From Streptomyces sp. CB01635 (GTDB lineage Bacteria; Actinomycetota; Actinomycetes; Streptomycetales; Streptomycetaceae), in the NCBI RefSeq assembly GCF_002803065.1, contig NZ_NNBL01000004.1, positions 191,831 through 255,830 on the forward strand: 64,000 bases of DNA, written 5' to 3'. Numbering within the stretch: the first letter of the stretch is position 1; each line of letters opens with the position of its first letter. The notes under the pieces were generated by a model, which saw only the letters and a program-made list of their open reading frames with translations, did no database searches and had not been told where the DNA came from. Below, one piece after another: positions 49,229-57,517 of this stretch. The translations under genes and the position numbers were made by a program.

Positions 49229-50386
49229 GTGCGCCGTACCGTTTACAACGAGGACCACGAGGCGTTCCGGGACACCATCCGCGCCTTCATCGAGGCCGAG
49301 GTCGTGCCCGTCTACGACGAGTGGTTCGCGGCCGGGCAGGCCCCGCGCGACTTCTACTACAAGCTCGCCGAGCTCGGCGTCTTCGGTATCCGCGTGCCCG
49401 AGGAGTTCGGCGGCGCCGGCATCGACTCGTACAAGTTCGAGGCCGTGATGTACGAGGAGACCTCGCGCGCGGGTGTCCAGTTCGGCGGCTCCGGCGTGCA
49501 CGTGCTGCTCGGCCTGCCGTACATCAAGATGCTCGCCACCGACGAGCAGAAGAAGCGCTTCCTGCCGAAGTTCGTCTCCGGCGAGGAGATGTGGGCCCTC
49601 GCGATGACCGAGCCGGGCACCGGCTCCGACCTCGCGGGCATGAAGACCACCGCCAAGCTCTCCGAGGACGGCACGCACTACGTCCTCAACGGCGCCAAGA
49701 CCTTCATCACCGGCGGCGTCCACGCCGACAAGGTGATCGTCTGCGCCCGCACCGACGCGCCCACCGCCGAGGACCGCCGCCACGGCATCTCCCTCTTCGC
49801 GGTGGACACCAAGTCCGAGGGCTACTCGATAGGCCGCAAGCTCGACAAGCTCGGCCTGAAGACCTCCGACACCGCCGAGCTGGCGTTCGTCGACGTGAAG
49901 GTCCCCGTCGAGGACCTTCTCGGCGAGGAGAACAAGGGCTTCTACTACCTCGGCCACAACCTCGCCTCCGAGCGCTGGGGCATCGCTTTCGGCGCCTACG
50001 CGCAGGCCAAGGCCGCCGTCCGGTTCGCCAAGGAGTACGTCCAGGAGCGCGCCGTCTTCGGCAAGCCCGTCGCGTCCTTCCAGAACACCAAGTTCGAACT
50101 GGCCGCCTGCCAGGCCGAGGTGGACGCCGCCGAGGCCGTCGCCGACCGCGCCCTCGAGGCCCTCGACGCGGGCGAGCTGACCCCCGCCGAGGCCGCCAGC
50201 GCCAAGCTGTTCTGCACCGAGGTCGCGCACCGCGTCATCGACCGCTGCCTCCAGCTGCACGGCGGCTACGGCTTCATGAACGAGTACCCGATCGCCCGCC
50301 TGTACGCGGACAACCGCGTCAACCGCATCTACGGCGGCACCAGCGAGATCATGAAGACGATCATCGCGAAGGACATGGGCCTGTAA
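49229..50386 (+). CDS. Acyl-CoA dehydrogenase (second copy)
   Basis: A 385-aa flavoenzyme. I start at GTG 49229 because AAGGAG lies 7 nt upstream. Motifs: GVFGIRVPEEFGGAGIDSY, LAMTEPGTGSDLAGMKTT, FITGGVHADKVIVCART, SFQNTKFELAACQAEVD and LQLHGGYGFMNEYPIARLYADNRVNRIYGGTSEIMK with the catalytic Glu of the EYP motif. Its sequence style differs from the AcdH copy at 42.6 kb, so it probably takes a different acyl chain. It is followed by a thioesterase gene with 36-nt spacing. Confidence 0.9.
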   Translation: MRRTVYNEDHEAFRDTIRAFIEAEVVPVYDEWFAAGQAPRDFYYKLAELGVFGIRVPEEFGGAGIDSYKFEAVMYEETSRAGVQFGGSGVHVLLGLPYIKMLATDEQKKRFLPKFVSGEEMWALAMTEPGTGSDLAGMKTTAKLSEDGTHYVLNGAKTFITGGVHADKVIVCARTDAPTAEDRRHGISLFAVDTKSEGYSIGRKLDKLGLKTSDTAELAFVDVKVPVEDLLGEENKGFYYLGHNLASERWGIAFGAYAQAKAAVRFAKEYVQERAVFGKPVASFQNTKFELAACQAEVDAAEAVADRALEALDAGELTPAEAASAKLFCTEVAHRVIDRCLQLHGGYGFMNEYPIARLYADNRVNRIYGGTSEIMKTIIAKDMGL

Positions 50387-50422
50387 CCCGCCCGTCCCTC
50401 CGCCTTCTGTAGAACTGGCTGT

Positions 50423-51304
50423 ATGAATCAGGCACTGGAGTCCCTGCTCGATCTGCTCGACCTGGAGCGGATCGAGCAGGACATCTTCCGCGGGCAGTCC
50501 CGCTCCGCCGTCGTCCCCCGGGTCTTCGGCGGACAGGTGGCTGCCCAGGCGCTCGTCGCCGCCGGGCGCACCGTCCCCGGCGACCGGCACGCCCACTCGC
50601 TGCACGCGTACTTCCTCGTGGCCGGTGACCCGGGCGCGCCCATCGTCTACACCGTCGACCGGATCCGCGACGGGCGCTCCTTCACCACGCGCCGCGTCGT
50701 CGCCGTCCAGCACGGGCAGCCGATCTTCCATCTCTCGGCGTCCTTCCAGACGTACGAGGACGGGCTCGAGCACCAGGCGGCCATGCCGTCCGCGCCCGAC
50801 CCCGAGACGCTGCCCACCGCCGCCGAGATGCTGCCGCGCTACGCCGACGCGTTCGTCGAGCCCGGCGTCGTCGAGCGGCTCCTCGAAGCGCGCGAGGCCG
50901 TCGACCTGCGGTACGTGGACGCGCCGCCGTTCGGCAGTGTCGGGACCCCGCAGGAGCCGCGCTCGCAGGTCTGGTTCCGTACGAACGGCAAGCTCGACGG
51001 CGTCATCGACGAGCCGCTGCTGCACGTCTGCCTCGCCACGTACGTCTCCGACATGACGCTCCTGGACTCCGTGCTGCTCGCGCACGGACGCGGGGGATGG
51101 GCCGTGGGCGACGTGGTCGGCGCCTCGCTCGACCACGCGATGTGGTTCCACCGGCCGTTCCGCGCGGACGAATGGCTCCTGTACGACCAGGAGTCGCCGT
51201 CGGCCTCGGGCGGGCGCGGCCTCGGCCAGGCCCGCATCTACACCCGCGACGGACAGCTCGCCATCTCCGTGATCCAGGAGGGCGTCGTCCGCGTCCCGCG
51301 CTAG
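50423..51304 (+). CDS. Acyl-CoA thioesterase II (TesB family)
   Basis: A 293-aa double-hotdog thioesterase hydrolysing acyl-CoA to free acid and CoA. The N-terminal hotdog has DIFRGQSRSAVVPRVFGGQ and SLHAYFLVAGDPGAPIVY (family signature); the second half has LLDSVLLAHGR and GASLDHAMWFHRPFRADEWLLY with the conserved Asp-His, and GLGQARIYTRDGQLAISVIQEG closes the fold. Start ATG 50423 lacks a ribosome site, consistent with coupling to or a leaderless message from the preceding dehydrogenase unit. Confidence 0.9.
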   Translation: MNQALESLLDLLDLERIEQDIFRGQSRSAVVPRVFGGQVAAQALVAAGRTVPGDRHAHSLHAYFLVAGDPGAPIVYTVDRIRDGRSFTTRRVVAVQHGQPIFHLSASFQTYEDGLEHQAAMPSAPDPETLPTAAEMLPRYADAFVEPGVVERLLEAREAVDLRYVDAPPFGSVGTPQEPRSQVWFRTNGKLDGVIDEPLLHVCLATYVSDMTLLDSVLLAHGRGGWAVGDVVGASLDHAMWFHRPFRADEWLLYDQESPSASGGRGLGQARIYTRDGQLAISVIQEGVVRVPR

Positions 51305-51370
51305 GGCCTCCCGTCCGGATCAGGCCGGCGTGGTTCGCGGCGCGTGGCGATCGGACATACCGTCACCTGC

Positions 51371-52369
51371 ATGGGTACGAGCGCTGAGCAGAGTGGGACG
51401 GCCGGGGACACGGGGGAGAACGGCGGGGGCGAGAGCGTCGTCACCGTTCTCGTCGCGGCCGCGGCCAACCTCGGGATCGCCCTCGCCAAGGCCGTCGCCG
51501 GCGTCATCAGCGGGTCGAGCGCCATGCTCTCGGAGGCCGCCCACTCGGTCGCCGACACGGTCACCGAGGTGCTGCTGCTCACCGCGCTGAAGCGGAGCGA
51601 GAAGCCCGCGGACGAGGAACACCCCCTCGGCTACGGGCCCGAGCGCTACATCTGGGCCATGCTCGCCGCCGTCGCCACCTTCGTCGGCGGCGCCGTCTTC
51701 TCGATCTACGACGGCATCCACACCCTGATCGCCGGCGAGGAGCTCGGCAACCCGCTCATCTCGTACATCGTCCTCGCCCTCGCCTTCCTCCTGGAGGGCT
51801 TCTCGCTGCGTACGGGCATCAAGCAGGCCCGGGGCGAGGCCGAGCGCATGGGGGCGCCCGTGGGCCGGTATCTGCAGCGCACCCCCGACACCGCCGTCAA
51901 GGCCGTCGTCATGGAGGACTCGGCCGCCCTCGTCGGCCTGGTCCTTGCCGCGGGCGGACTGCTCGGCGGTCAGCTCACCGGCTCCGGCGTCTGGGACGCC
52001 ATCGCCTCCCTGTGCATCGGCGCCCTGCTCCTGTACGTCGCCTGGGTCCTCGGGCGGTCCAACGCCGAACTCCTCATCGGGCGCCCGCTGCCCAAGCCGG
52101 TCCGCCTGGAGATCCGCGAAATCCTCGCAGGCGTCGAGCACATCGAGGCCGTACTCGAACTGACCACCCTCGTCCAGGGGCCGCGCGAGGCGCTCGTCGC
52201 GGCGAAGGTCGACCTGCGGGACACCTCCACCGCCGCGCAGATCGAGTGGGCCTGCGAGGAGGCGGCCCGCCGGCTGCGCGAGCGGTTCCCGAACGTGACC
52301 CGGGTCTACCTCGACCCGACGCCCGGCTTCGCGCAGCGGCGCGAGGAGGGGCTCAACCCGTGGGGCTGA
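51371..52369 (+). CDS. Cation diffusion facilitator family transporter
   Basis: A 332-aa membrane protein. Start ATG 51371 preferred over an in-frame GTG at 51344. Helices: VVTVLVAAAANLGIALAKAV, ERYIWAMLAAVATFVGG, SYIVLALAFLLEGFSLR, AALVGLVLAAGGLLGG and WDAIASLCIGALLLYVAWV. The first metal site region reads MLSEAAHSVADTVTE and the second VMEDSAALVG, giving His-Asp and Asp-Asp-like pairs at the transport site. The cytoplasmic C-terminal domain ends in VTRVYLDPTP. Exports Zn2+ or a related divalent cation; specificity not readable. Its 3' end overlaps the convergent phosphatase gene by 17 nt. Confidence 0.88.
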   Translation: MGTSAEQSGTAGDTGENGGGESVVTVLVAAAANLGIALAKAVAGVISGSSAMLSEAAHSVADTVTEVLLLTALKRSEKPADEEHPLGYGPERYIWAMLAAVATFVGGAVFSIYDGIHTLIAGEELGNPLISYIVLALAFLLEGFSLRTGIKQARGEAERMGAPVGRYLQRTPDTAVKAVVMEDSAALVGLVLAAGGLLGGQLTGSGVWDAIASLCIGALLLYVAWVLGRSNAELLIGRPLPKPVRLEIREILAGVEHIEAVLELTTLVQGPREALVAAKVDLRDTSTAAQIEWACEEAARRLRERFPNVTRVYLDPTPGFAQRREEGLNPWG

Positions 52370-53150
52370 GGCCCGCCGCGTCGAGGAGATACGCCGTCAT
52401 CGGGTCGTAGTGGCGCGGGCTCGTGACGTGGTCGTCGAGCGGCACCGTCACCTGAAGGGTGCCCTCCGCCTCGCCGATGAACAGCGCCGGGTCGTTGCAG
52501 TCCGCGTAACCGATGGAGTCGATCCCGCGCTGGCCCGCACAGCCCGCCCAGCCGTGGTCGGCGACGACCAGGTTCGGCAGGGCGCGCTCCTCGCGCTCCA
52601 GGCCGTCGAGGATCCGCGCCATGGGGTCCGGGGAATGCGTGTGCCACAGCGTCGCACCGCGCTCCAGCATCGCCACGTCCGCGAACTGGAAGACCATGCC
52701 CTCGTCCGTGGAGAGGCCCTCGGGGATCACGACGATCTCGCAGCCCGCCGCGCGCAGCGCCGCGGCCGTCGCGCGGTGCACGTCGAGGAGGCCGCCCGGG
52801 TGCCCGGTCGCGAACAGGACGCGCTCCTTGCCGGCCGCCGCCTTGCGCAGCCGGGCGCCCATGCGCTCCAGGGCGTCGACCGTGAGCTGCGGGTCGATGG
52901 TGTCCTGGCCGAAGCGGTACTCGGGGTCGTCGTTCACACCGCAGCGCTCCGCCATCACCGCGAGGACGTCCTGCTCGTCGGTCCAGCGGTCGCCGAGCTC
53001 CAGGCCGAGCCAGTAGTGGCGGTCGCCGTTCGCGAGCCTGCGGTAGTGGGAGAGGTTGTTGTCGCGGGGTGTGGCCACGTCGCCCGCGATGCGGGTCCGG
53101 ATCAGATGGTCGACGAGCGCGGCGCGGCTGGGGGTCCCGGGTATCGGCAT
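52353..53150 (-). CDS. Putative phosphatase, function uncertain
   Basis: A 265-aa protein annotated in Streptomyces as a phosphatase; I recognise no standard phosphatase signature. Conserved-looking segments are DNNLSHYRRLANGDRHYWLG, YRFGQDTIDPQLTVDALERM, VLFATGHPGGLLDVHRA, VVIPEGLSTDEGMVFQF and LVVADHGWAGCAGQRGIDSIGYADCNDPALF. The clustered His, Asp and Cys suggest a metal-dependent or Rossmann-like enzyme. ATG 53150 or 53159 are both possible starts. It runs convergent to the cation transporter and is separated by 62 nt from the PucR-type gene. Confidence 0.65.
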   Translation of the reverse strand: MPIPGTPSRAALVDHLIRTRIAGDVATPRDNNLSHYRRLANGDRHYWLGLELGDRWTDEQDVLAVMAERCGVNDDPEYRFGQDTIDPQLTVDALERMGARLRKAAAGKERVLFATGHPGGLLDVHRATAAALRAAGCEIVVIPEGLSTDEGMVFQFADVAMLERGATLWHTHSPDPMARILDGLEREERALPNLVVADHGWAGCAGQRGIDSIGYADCNDPALFIGEAEGTLQVTVPLDDHVTSPRHYDPMTAYLLDAAGLSPTG

Positions 53151-53212
53151 GCACCCCATTGTGCCGTCGGGCGCTGTGACGGGCGCCGATGTCCCGGGGG
53201 GTGGGACGGGCG

Positions 53213-54712
53213 TCACTCTGCGTGGCGCAGAGCGAACCACAGCTCCATGCGCACATCGGGGTCGTCCAGGTCGGTGTCCAGGAGCGTCGCGCACTTCGCG
53301 ATGCGCTGACGCACGGTGTTGCGGTGGACGGCGAGCGCGGTGGCCGTACGGTCCCAACTCCCGTGCAGGGAAAGCCAGGTACGCAGCGTCTCGGTCAGCG
53401 CGGGCGTGTGGGAGATCGGGGCGAGGAGCGTCCGGGCGTGGGCCGTCGCCTCCCCGGGGTCCAGGAGCGAGGCGAGTCCCCGCGCGTCCACGTGGTGGTG
53501 GACGAGCGGGGCATGGGTCGCCCTCGCCCGCGTCAGGGCGCGGGACGCCTGCGCGTCGGCCGCCGCCAGGTCCTCCGTGGGAGCCGTGCCGCTCACCCCC
53601 ATCACCCAGCCCTCCTGGGCGATGACCTCCTGGTCCGCGGGGAGCAGGGCGCGTACGAGGGAGTCGGTGGTGTCGACCAGGGGTGTGCCGAGGGAGACGG
53701 GCGGCGGGGACGGACCGTCCGGCGCGGCGTGGACCACCCGCCAATTGCCGTCGCCGAGCAGCGCCGCGACGCCGGCCGGCTCCTCGCCGAACAGGAGCCG
53801 GACCAGGGCGGCCGAGCGCGCCGCCTCGGCCGTCGTCTGGTGTTCGCCCGTGAGCAGGGAGAGCAGGACCACCGCGACCCCCGCGATCGTGTGGTCGCCG
53901 GGGTCACGGTGGCCGACCGCCGTCCCCAGCGCGTAACCCTGGCCGCCGCCCAGCGCGTACGCCGCCAGATGCGCGCCGCCCACCGTGTCCGCCGCCGACG
54001 TGGGCGCGGGGAAGAGGCGCGTCTCGCCGGGGCGCACGATCCGCATCAGCTGGACCATCGCCGCGCTCACCTCGGCCGTCGGATCGGGGCCCGCCCGGCC
54101 GACCTCCGAGCCGTCCGGCGCGGTGAGCACCGCCCAGCCGCCGGTGCGCTGCGCCAGCTGCCGCAGCACCGCGGGCACCGGGTAGGGGCGCGCCGCCGCC
54201 GTGGCCAGGCCCTGCTGCGCCTCGCTGACGCGGCGCAGTTCCGCGTGGCGCGCCTGGGCCATCAGCTGCCACACCGCGCGCGTCACCCCGCTGAACGTGG
54301 AGTGCGGCGGCACCTCGAGGAGCGGCAGGCCGTGCCGCTCGCAGGCCTCGACCAGGGCGCGCGGCACCGTGTCGTGCACCGGCGCGACGCCGAAGCCGAG
54401 CGCCGCCCCGCCCGCCGCGACGATCCGCGCCACGTAGTCGTCGTAATAGGGCCCCGTGCCCGCCGACTCCGTCGCGTGCACCCCGGCGGTCAGCAGCAGC
54501 TCACCGCCGAGCAGATACGGGTACGGGTCGGCCATCTCGGACGTGTGCGCCCAGTGGATCACCGTGTCGGGACCGACGGGCGGGCCCGCGATCTGGCGCA
54601 GGCCCAGGTCCTCGCGGGCGAGCAGCGCGGTGAGCGGCACCGGCGGGGTGGGTGGAACGGCCGGTGCGGGAGGGCCTGAGGGGCCGACCGTCGGCCGGGT
54701 TGCGTCCGGCAT
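53213..54712 (-). CDS. PucR-family transcriptional regulator
   Basis: A 499-aa regulator. ATG 54712 or 54730 are possible starts. The N-terminal region (~25-150) is the PucR-type ligand domain with WAHTSEMADPYPYLLGGELLLT. A central GGDEF-like GAF region follows. The C-terminal PucR helix-turn-helix is at ~430-480 (LRTWLSLHGSWDRTATALAVHRNTVRQRIAKCATLL). Members control purine, proline, GABA or other nitrogen-source use. It is divergent from the symporter-ureohydrolase-ThDP genes, its probable targets, across 178 bp. Confidence 0.85.
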   Translation of the reverse strand: MPDATRPTVGPSGPPAPAVPPTPPVPLTALLAREDLGLRQIAGPPVGPDTVIHWAHTSEMADPYPYLLGGELLLTAGVHATESAGTGPYYDDYVARIVAAGGAALGFGVAPVHDTVPRALVEACERHGLPLLEVPPHSTFSGVTRAVWQLMAQARHAELRRVSEAQQGLATAAARPYPVPAVLRQLAQRTGGWAVLTAPDGSEVGRAGPDPTAEVSAAMVQLMRIVRPGETRLFPAPTSAADTVGGAHLAAYALGGGQGYALGTAVGHRDPGDHTIAGVAVVLLSLLTGEHQTTAEAARSAALVRLLFGEEPAGVAALLGDGNWRVVHAAPDGPSPPPVSLGTPLVDTTDSLVRALLPADQEVIAQEGWVMGVSGTAPTEDLAAADAQASRALTRARATHAPLVHHHVDARGLASLLDPGEATAHARTLLAPISHTPALTETLRTWLSLHGSWDRTATALAVHRNTVRQRIAKCATLLDTDLDDPDVRMELWFALRHAE

Positions 54713-54890
54713 GGTGGATGTTTTCTCCATCCAGTCGCGGGAGAGTGGATAAAAAGTACACTTCAGCGTTGCTTTCAGGCCACCTAAGGTCGTGCCGACC
54801 GCAGGCCTCGGGTACGGGCGGATGTCCCCACGGCCGGTCACCCACCCCCATCTGCACGACACGCCACCGAGGTGCGCGAAGGAGGGCCCT

Positions 54891-56369
54891 ATGGCCGTCG
54901 ACTACACAGTGATCGTCGTCTATCTCGCCGGCATGCTCGCCATGGGCTGGTGGGGCATGCGCCGCGCCAAGTCCAAGAGCGAGTTCCTCGTGGCGGGCCG
55001 CAGGCTCGGCCCGATGATGTACTCCGGCACCATGGCCGCGATCGTCCTCGGCGGCGCCTCCACCATCGGCGGCGTGGGCCTCGGCTACCAGTACGGCCTG
55101 TCCGGCGCGTGGATGGTCTTCACCATCGGCCTCGGCCTGCTGGCGCTGTCCGTGTTCTTCTCGGCGCGCATCGCCCGCCTGAAGGTCTACACCGTCTCCG
55201 AGATGCTCGACCTGCGCTACGGCGGCCGGTCCGGGCTCATCTCCGGCGTCGTGATGTGGGCGTACACGCTGATGCTCGCCGTCACCTCGACCATCGCCTA
55301 CGCCACGATCTTCGACGTGCTGTTCGACATGAACCGCACCATCGCGATCATCCTCGGCGGCTCGATCGTCGTCGCGTACTCGACGCTCGGCGGCATGTGG
55401 TCCATCACCCTCACCGACATGGTGCAGTTCGTGGTGAAGACCATCGGCGTGCTGCTCCTGCTGCTGCCGATCGCCGTCATCAAGGCCGGCGGCTTCAGCG
55501 AGATGAAGGCCAAGCTGCCCACCGAGTACTTCGACCCGCTGGGCATCGGCGGCGAGACGATCTTCACGTACGTGCTGATCTACACGTTCGGCATGCTGAT
55601 CGGCCAGGACATCTGGCAGCGCGTGTTCACCGCCCGCAGCGACAAGGTCGCCCGCGTCGGCGGCACCGTCGCGGGCACCTACTGCCTGGTCTACGCCGTC
55701 GCCGGCGCCGTCATCGGCACCGCCGCGAAGGTCATGTACCCGAAGCTGCCCAGCGCCGACGCCGCGTTCGCGACCATCGTCAAGGACGAGCTCCCCATCG
55801 GTGTGCGCGGCCTGGTGCTCGCCGCCGCGCTCGCCGCCGTCATGTCGACCTCGTCCGGCGCGCTGATCGCCTGTGCGACCGTCGCCAACAACGACATCTG
55901 GTCGCGGCTGCGGGGCGCCGTCAAGCCCTCCGGCAGCGACAAGGACGAGGCGCACGACGAGGTGAAGGGCAACCGCCTCTTCATCCTGATCATGGGCGTC
56001 GCGGTGATCTGCATCGCCATCGCGCTCAACAACGTCGTCGAGGCGCTGACCGTCGCCTACAACCTGCTCGTCGCCGGGCTCCTCGTGCCGATCCTCGGCG
56101 GCCTGCTGTGGAAGCGCGGCACCGTGGCCGGCGCCCTCGCCGCCGTCTGCGTCGGCGGACTCGCCGTCATCGGCCTGATGTGGGGCTACGGAATCCTCGC
56201 CAACGAGCCCGTCTACTACGGCCTCCTGCTGTCCCTCGCCGCCTACGTCATCGTCTCCCTCGCCACCAAGCCGACCGACGCCGCGGTGCTCGCCGCCTGG
56301 CGCGAGCGGCTCGCCGGGCGCGGGGCCGAGGCGGAGACGGACGCCGAGCCGGCCACCGCCACTCAGTAA
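54891..56369 (+). CDS. Sodium:solute symporter (SSS family)
   Basis: A 492-aa membrane carrier with about 12-13 helices. The ATG 54891 has a perfect AAGGAGG site. Family features: GRRLGPMMYSGTMAAIVLGGASTIGG (TM1 region with the Na+ site), GYQYGLSGAW, ISGVVMWAYTLMLAVTST, IGQDIWQRVFTARSD, and AALAAVMSTSSGALIACATV (TM8 with paired Ser/Thr for sodium). The cytoplasmic tail is short and Glu/Ala-rich. Adjacent ureohydrolase and ThDP enzyme genes suggest it imports a guanidino compound, arginine or a related amine, rather than a sugar. Confidence 0.88.
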   Translation: MAVDYTVIVVYLAGMLAMGWWGMRRAKSKSEFLVAGRRLGPMMYSGTMAAIVLGGASTIGGVGLGYQYGLSGAWMVFTIGLGLLALSVFFSARIARLKVYTVSEMLDLRYGGRSGLISGVVMWAYTLMLAVTSTIAYATIFDVLFDMNRTIAIILGGSIVVAYSTLGGMWSITLTDMVQFVVKTIGVLLLLLPIAVIKAGGFSEMKAKLPTEYFDPLGIGGETIFTYVLIYTFGMLIGQDIWQRVFTARSDKVARVGGTVAGTYCLVYAVAGAVIGTAAKVMYPKLPSADAAFATIVKDELPIGVRGLVLAAALAAVMSTSSGALIACATVANNDIWSRLRGAVKPSGSDKDEAHDEVKGNRLFILIMGVAVICIAIALNNVVEALTVAYNLLVAGLLVPILGGLLWKRGTVAGALAAVCVGGLAVIGLMWGYGILANEPVYYGLLLSLAAYVIVSLATKPTDAAVLAAWRERLAGRGAEAETDAEPATATQ

Positions 56370-56378
56370 AGTCGCAAA

Positions 56379-56412
56379 GCGCTGCGTAGCCCCGTCAAGG
56401 GCTACGCAGCGC
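56379..56412 (+). terminator. Hairpin between symporter and ureohydrolase genes
   Basis: Perfect 13-bp stem GCGCTGCGTAGCC/GGCTACGCAGCGC with an 8-nt loop, no T-run. It starts 10 nt after the symporter stop and ends 29 nt before the next ATG. I read it as an attenuator or a processing/stability element. Confidence 0.65.
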
Positions 56413-56441
56413 CACGAAGCGTAGGAAAGAAGGCAATTCCC

Positions 56442-57413
56442 ATGAGCAGCAACGAGACGCCCCGCGGTCCGGTCGACTCCTCCCGCGTCCCGCGGTACGC
56501 CGGTCCCGCCACCTTCGCCCGGCTGCCCCGCCTCGACGAGGTGGGCACCGCGGACGTGGCCGTCGTCGGCGTGCCCTTCGACACGGGCGTCTCGTACCGG
56601 CCGGGCGCCCGCTTCGGCGGCAACGCGATCCGCGAGGCGTCCCGGCTGCTGCGCCCCTACAACCCGGCGCAGGACGCCTCCCCGTTCGCCCTCGCGCAGG
56701 TCGCGGACGCCGGTGACATAGCGGCCAACCCGTTCAACATCAACGAGGCCGTCGAGACGATCGAGGCCGCGGCCGACGACCTCCTCGGCACCGGCGCCCG
56801 CATGATGACGCTCGGCGGCGACCACACGATCGCGCTGCCGCTCCTTCGCTCGGTCGCCAAGAAGCACGGCCCCGTCGCGCTGCTCCACTTCGACGCGCAC
56901 CTCGACACGTGGGACACGTACTTCGGCGCCGAGTACACGCACGGCACGCCGTTCCGCCGGGCGGTGGAGGAGGGCATCCTCGACACCTCCGCCCTCTCCC
57001 ACGTCGGCACGCGCGGTCCGCTCTACGGCAAGCAGGACCTGACCGACGACGAGAAGATGGGCTTCGGCATCGTCACCTCGGCGGACATCTACCGCCGCGG
57101 CGCCGACGAGGTCGCCGACCAGCTGCGCCAGCGCATCGGGAACCGACCCCTCTACATCTCCATCGACATCGACTGCCTCGACCCGGCCCACGCGCCCGGC
57201 ACCGGCACCCCCGAGGCCGGCGGCATGACCTCGCGTGAGCTCCTGGAGATCCTGCGCGGCCTGTCGTCCTGCAACCTCGTGTCCGCCGACGTCGTCGAGG
57301 TCGCCCCGGCCTACGACCACGCGGAGATCACGGCCGTCGCCGCCTCGCACACCGCGTACGAGCTGACGACGATCATGTCCCGTCAGATCGCGCAGAGCCG
57401 CGCGGCACAGTAG
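56442..57413 (+). CDS. Agmatinase-family ureohydrolase (agmatinase or guanidinobutyrase)
   Basis: A 323-aa Mn2+ ureohydrolase releasing urea from a guanidino group. All metal ligands show: GGDHTIALP, LLHFDAHLDTWD and SIDIDCLDPAHAPGTGTPEAGG, with VVEVAPAYDH as closing motif. The start ATG has AAAGAAGG upstream. Sequence alone cannot separate agmatinase (SpeB) from guanidinobutyrase (GbuA). The next gene encodes a ThDP enzyme resembling 2-ketoarginine decarboxylase, and that favours guanidinobutyrate as substrate. I leave the symbol empty for that reason. Confidence 0.92.
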   Translation: MSSNETPRGPVDSSRVPRYAGPATFARLPRLDEVGTADVAVVGVPFDTGVSYRPGARFGGNAIREASRLLRPYNPAQDASPFALAQVADAGDIAANPFNINEAVETIEAAADDLLGTGARMMTLGGDHTIALPLLRSVAKKHGPVALLHFDAHLDTWDTYFGAEYTHGTPFRRAVEEGILDTSALSHVGTRGPLYGKQDLTDDEKMGFGIVTSADIYRRGADEVADQLRQRIGNRPLYISIDIDCLDPAHAPGTGTPEAGGMTSRELLEILRGLSSCNLVSADVVEVAPAYDHAEITAVAASHTAYELTTIMSRQIAQSRAAQ

Positions 57414-57423
57414 GACGGACGAC

Positions 57424-57477
57424 GGTCGGGGTGTGCCCACCGGCCCGCAGGGCGGAACGGGTGGGCACACCCCGACC
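57424..57477 (+). terminator. Long hairpin between ureohydrolase and ThDP genes
   Basis: Perfect 18-bp stem GGTCGGGGTGTGCCCACC/GGTGGGCACACCCCGACC with an 18-nt loop holding CCCGCAGGGCGG. It begins 10 nt after the ureohydrolase stop. It could terminate part of the transcription, lowering expression of the downstream ThDP enzyme. Confidence 0.75.
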
Positions 57478-57517
57478 ACCGGCCCGCACCCGATCACGAC
57501 GCCAGGGAACCCCGAAC

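Noticed and set aside
48470..51151. An 893-codon minus-strand frame opposite TetR, dehydrogenase and thioesterase
   Set aside because: It is a shadow of three plus-strand genes with recognised families.
54501..57497. A 998-codon minus-strand frame opposite the symporter and ureohydrolase
   Set aside because: It is dominated by His/Asp/Gly/Val, the antisense pattern of GC-rich genes, and spans oppositely oriented real genes.
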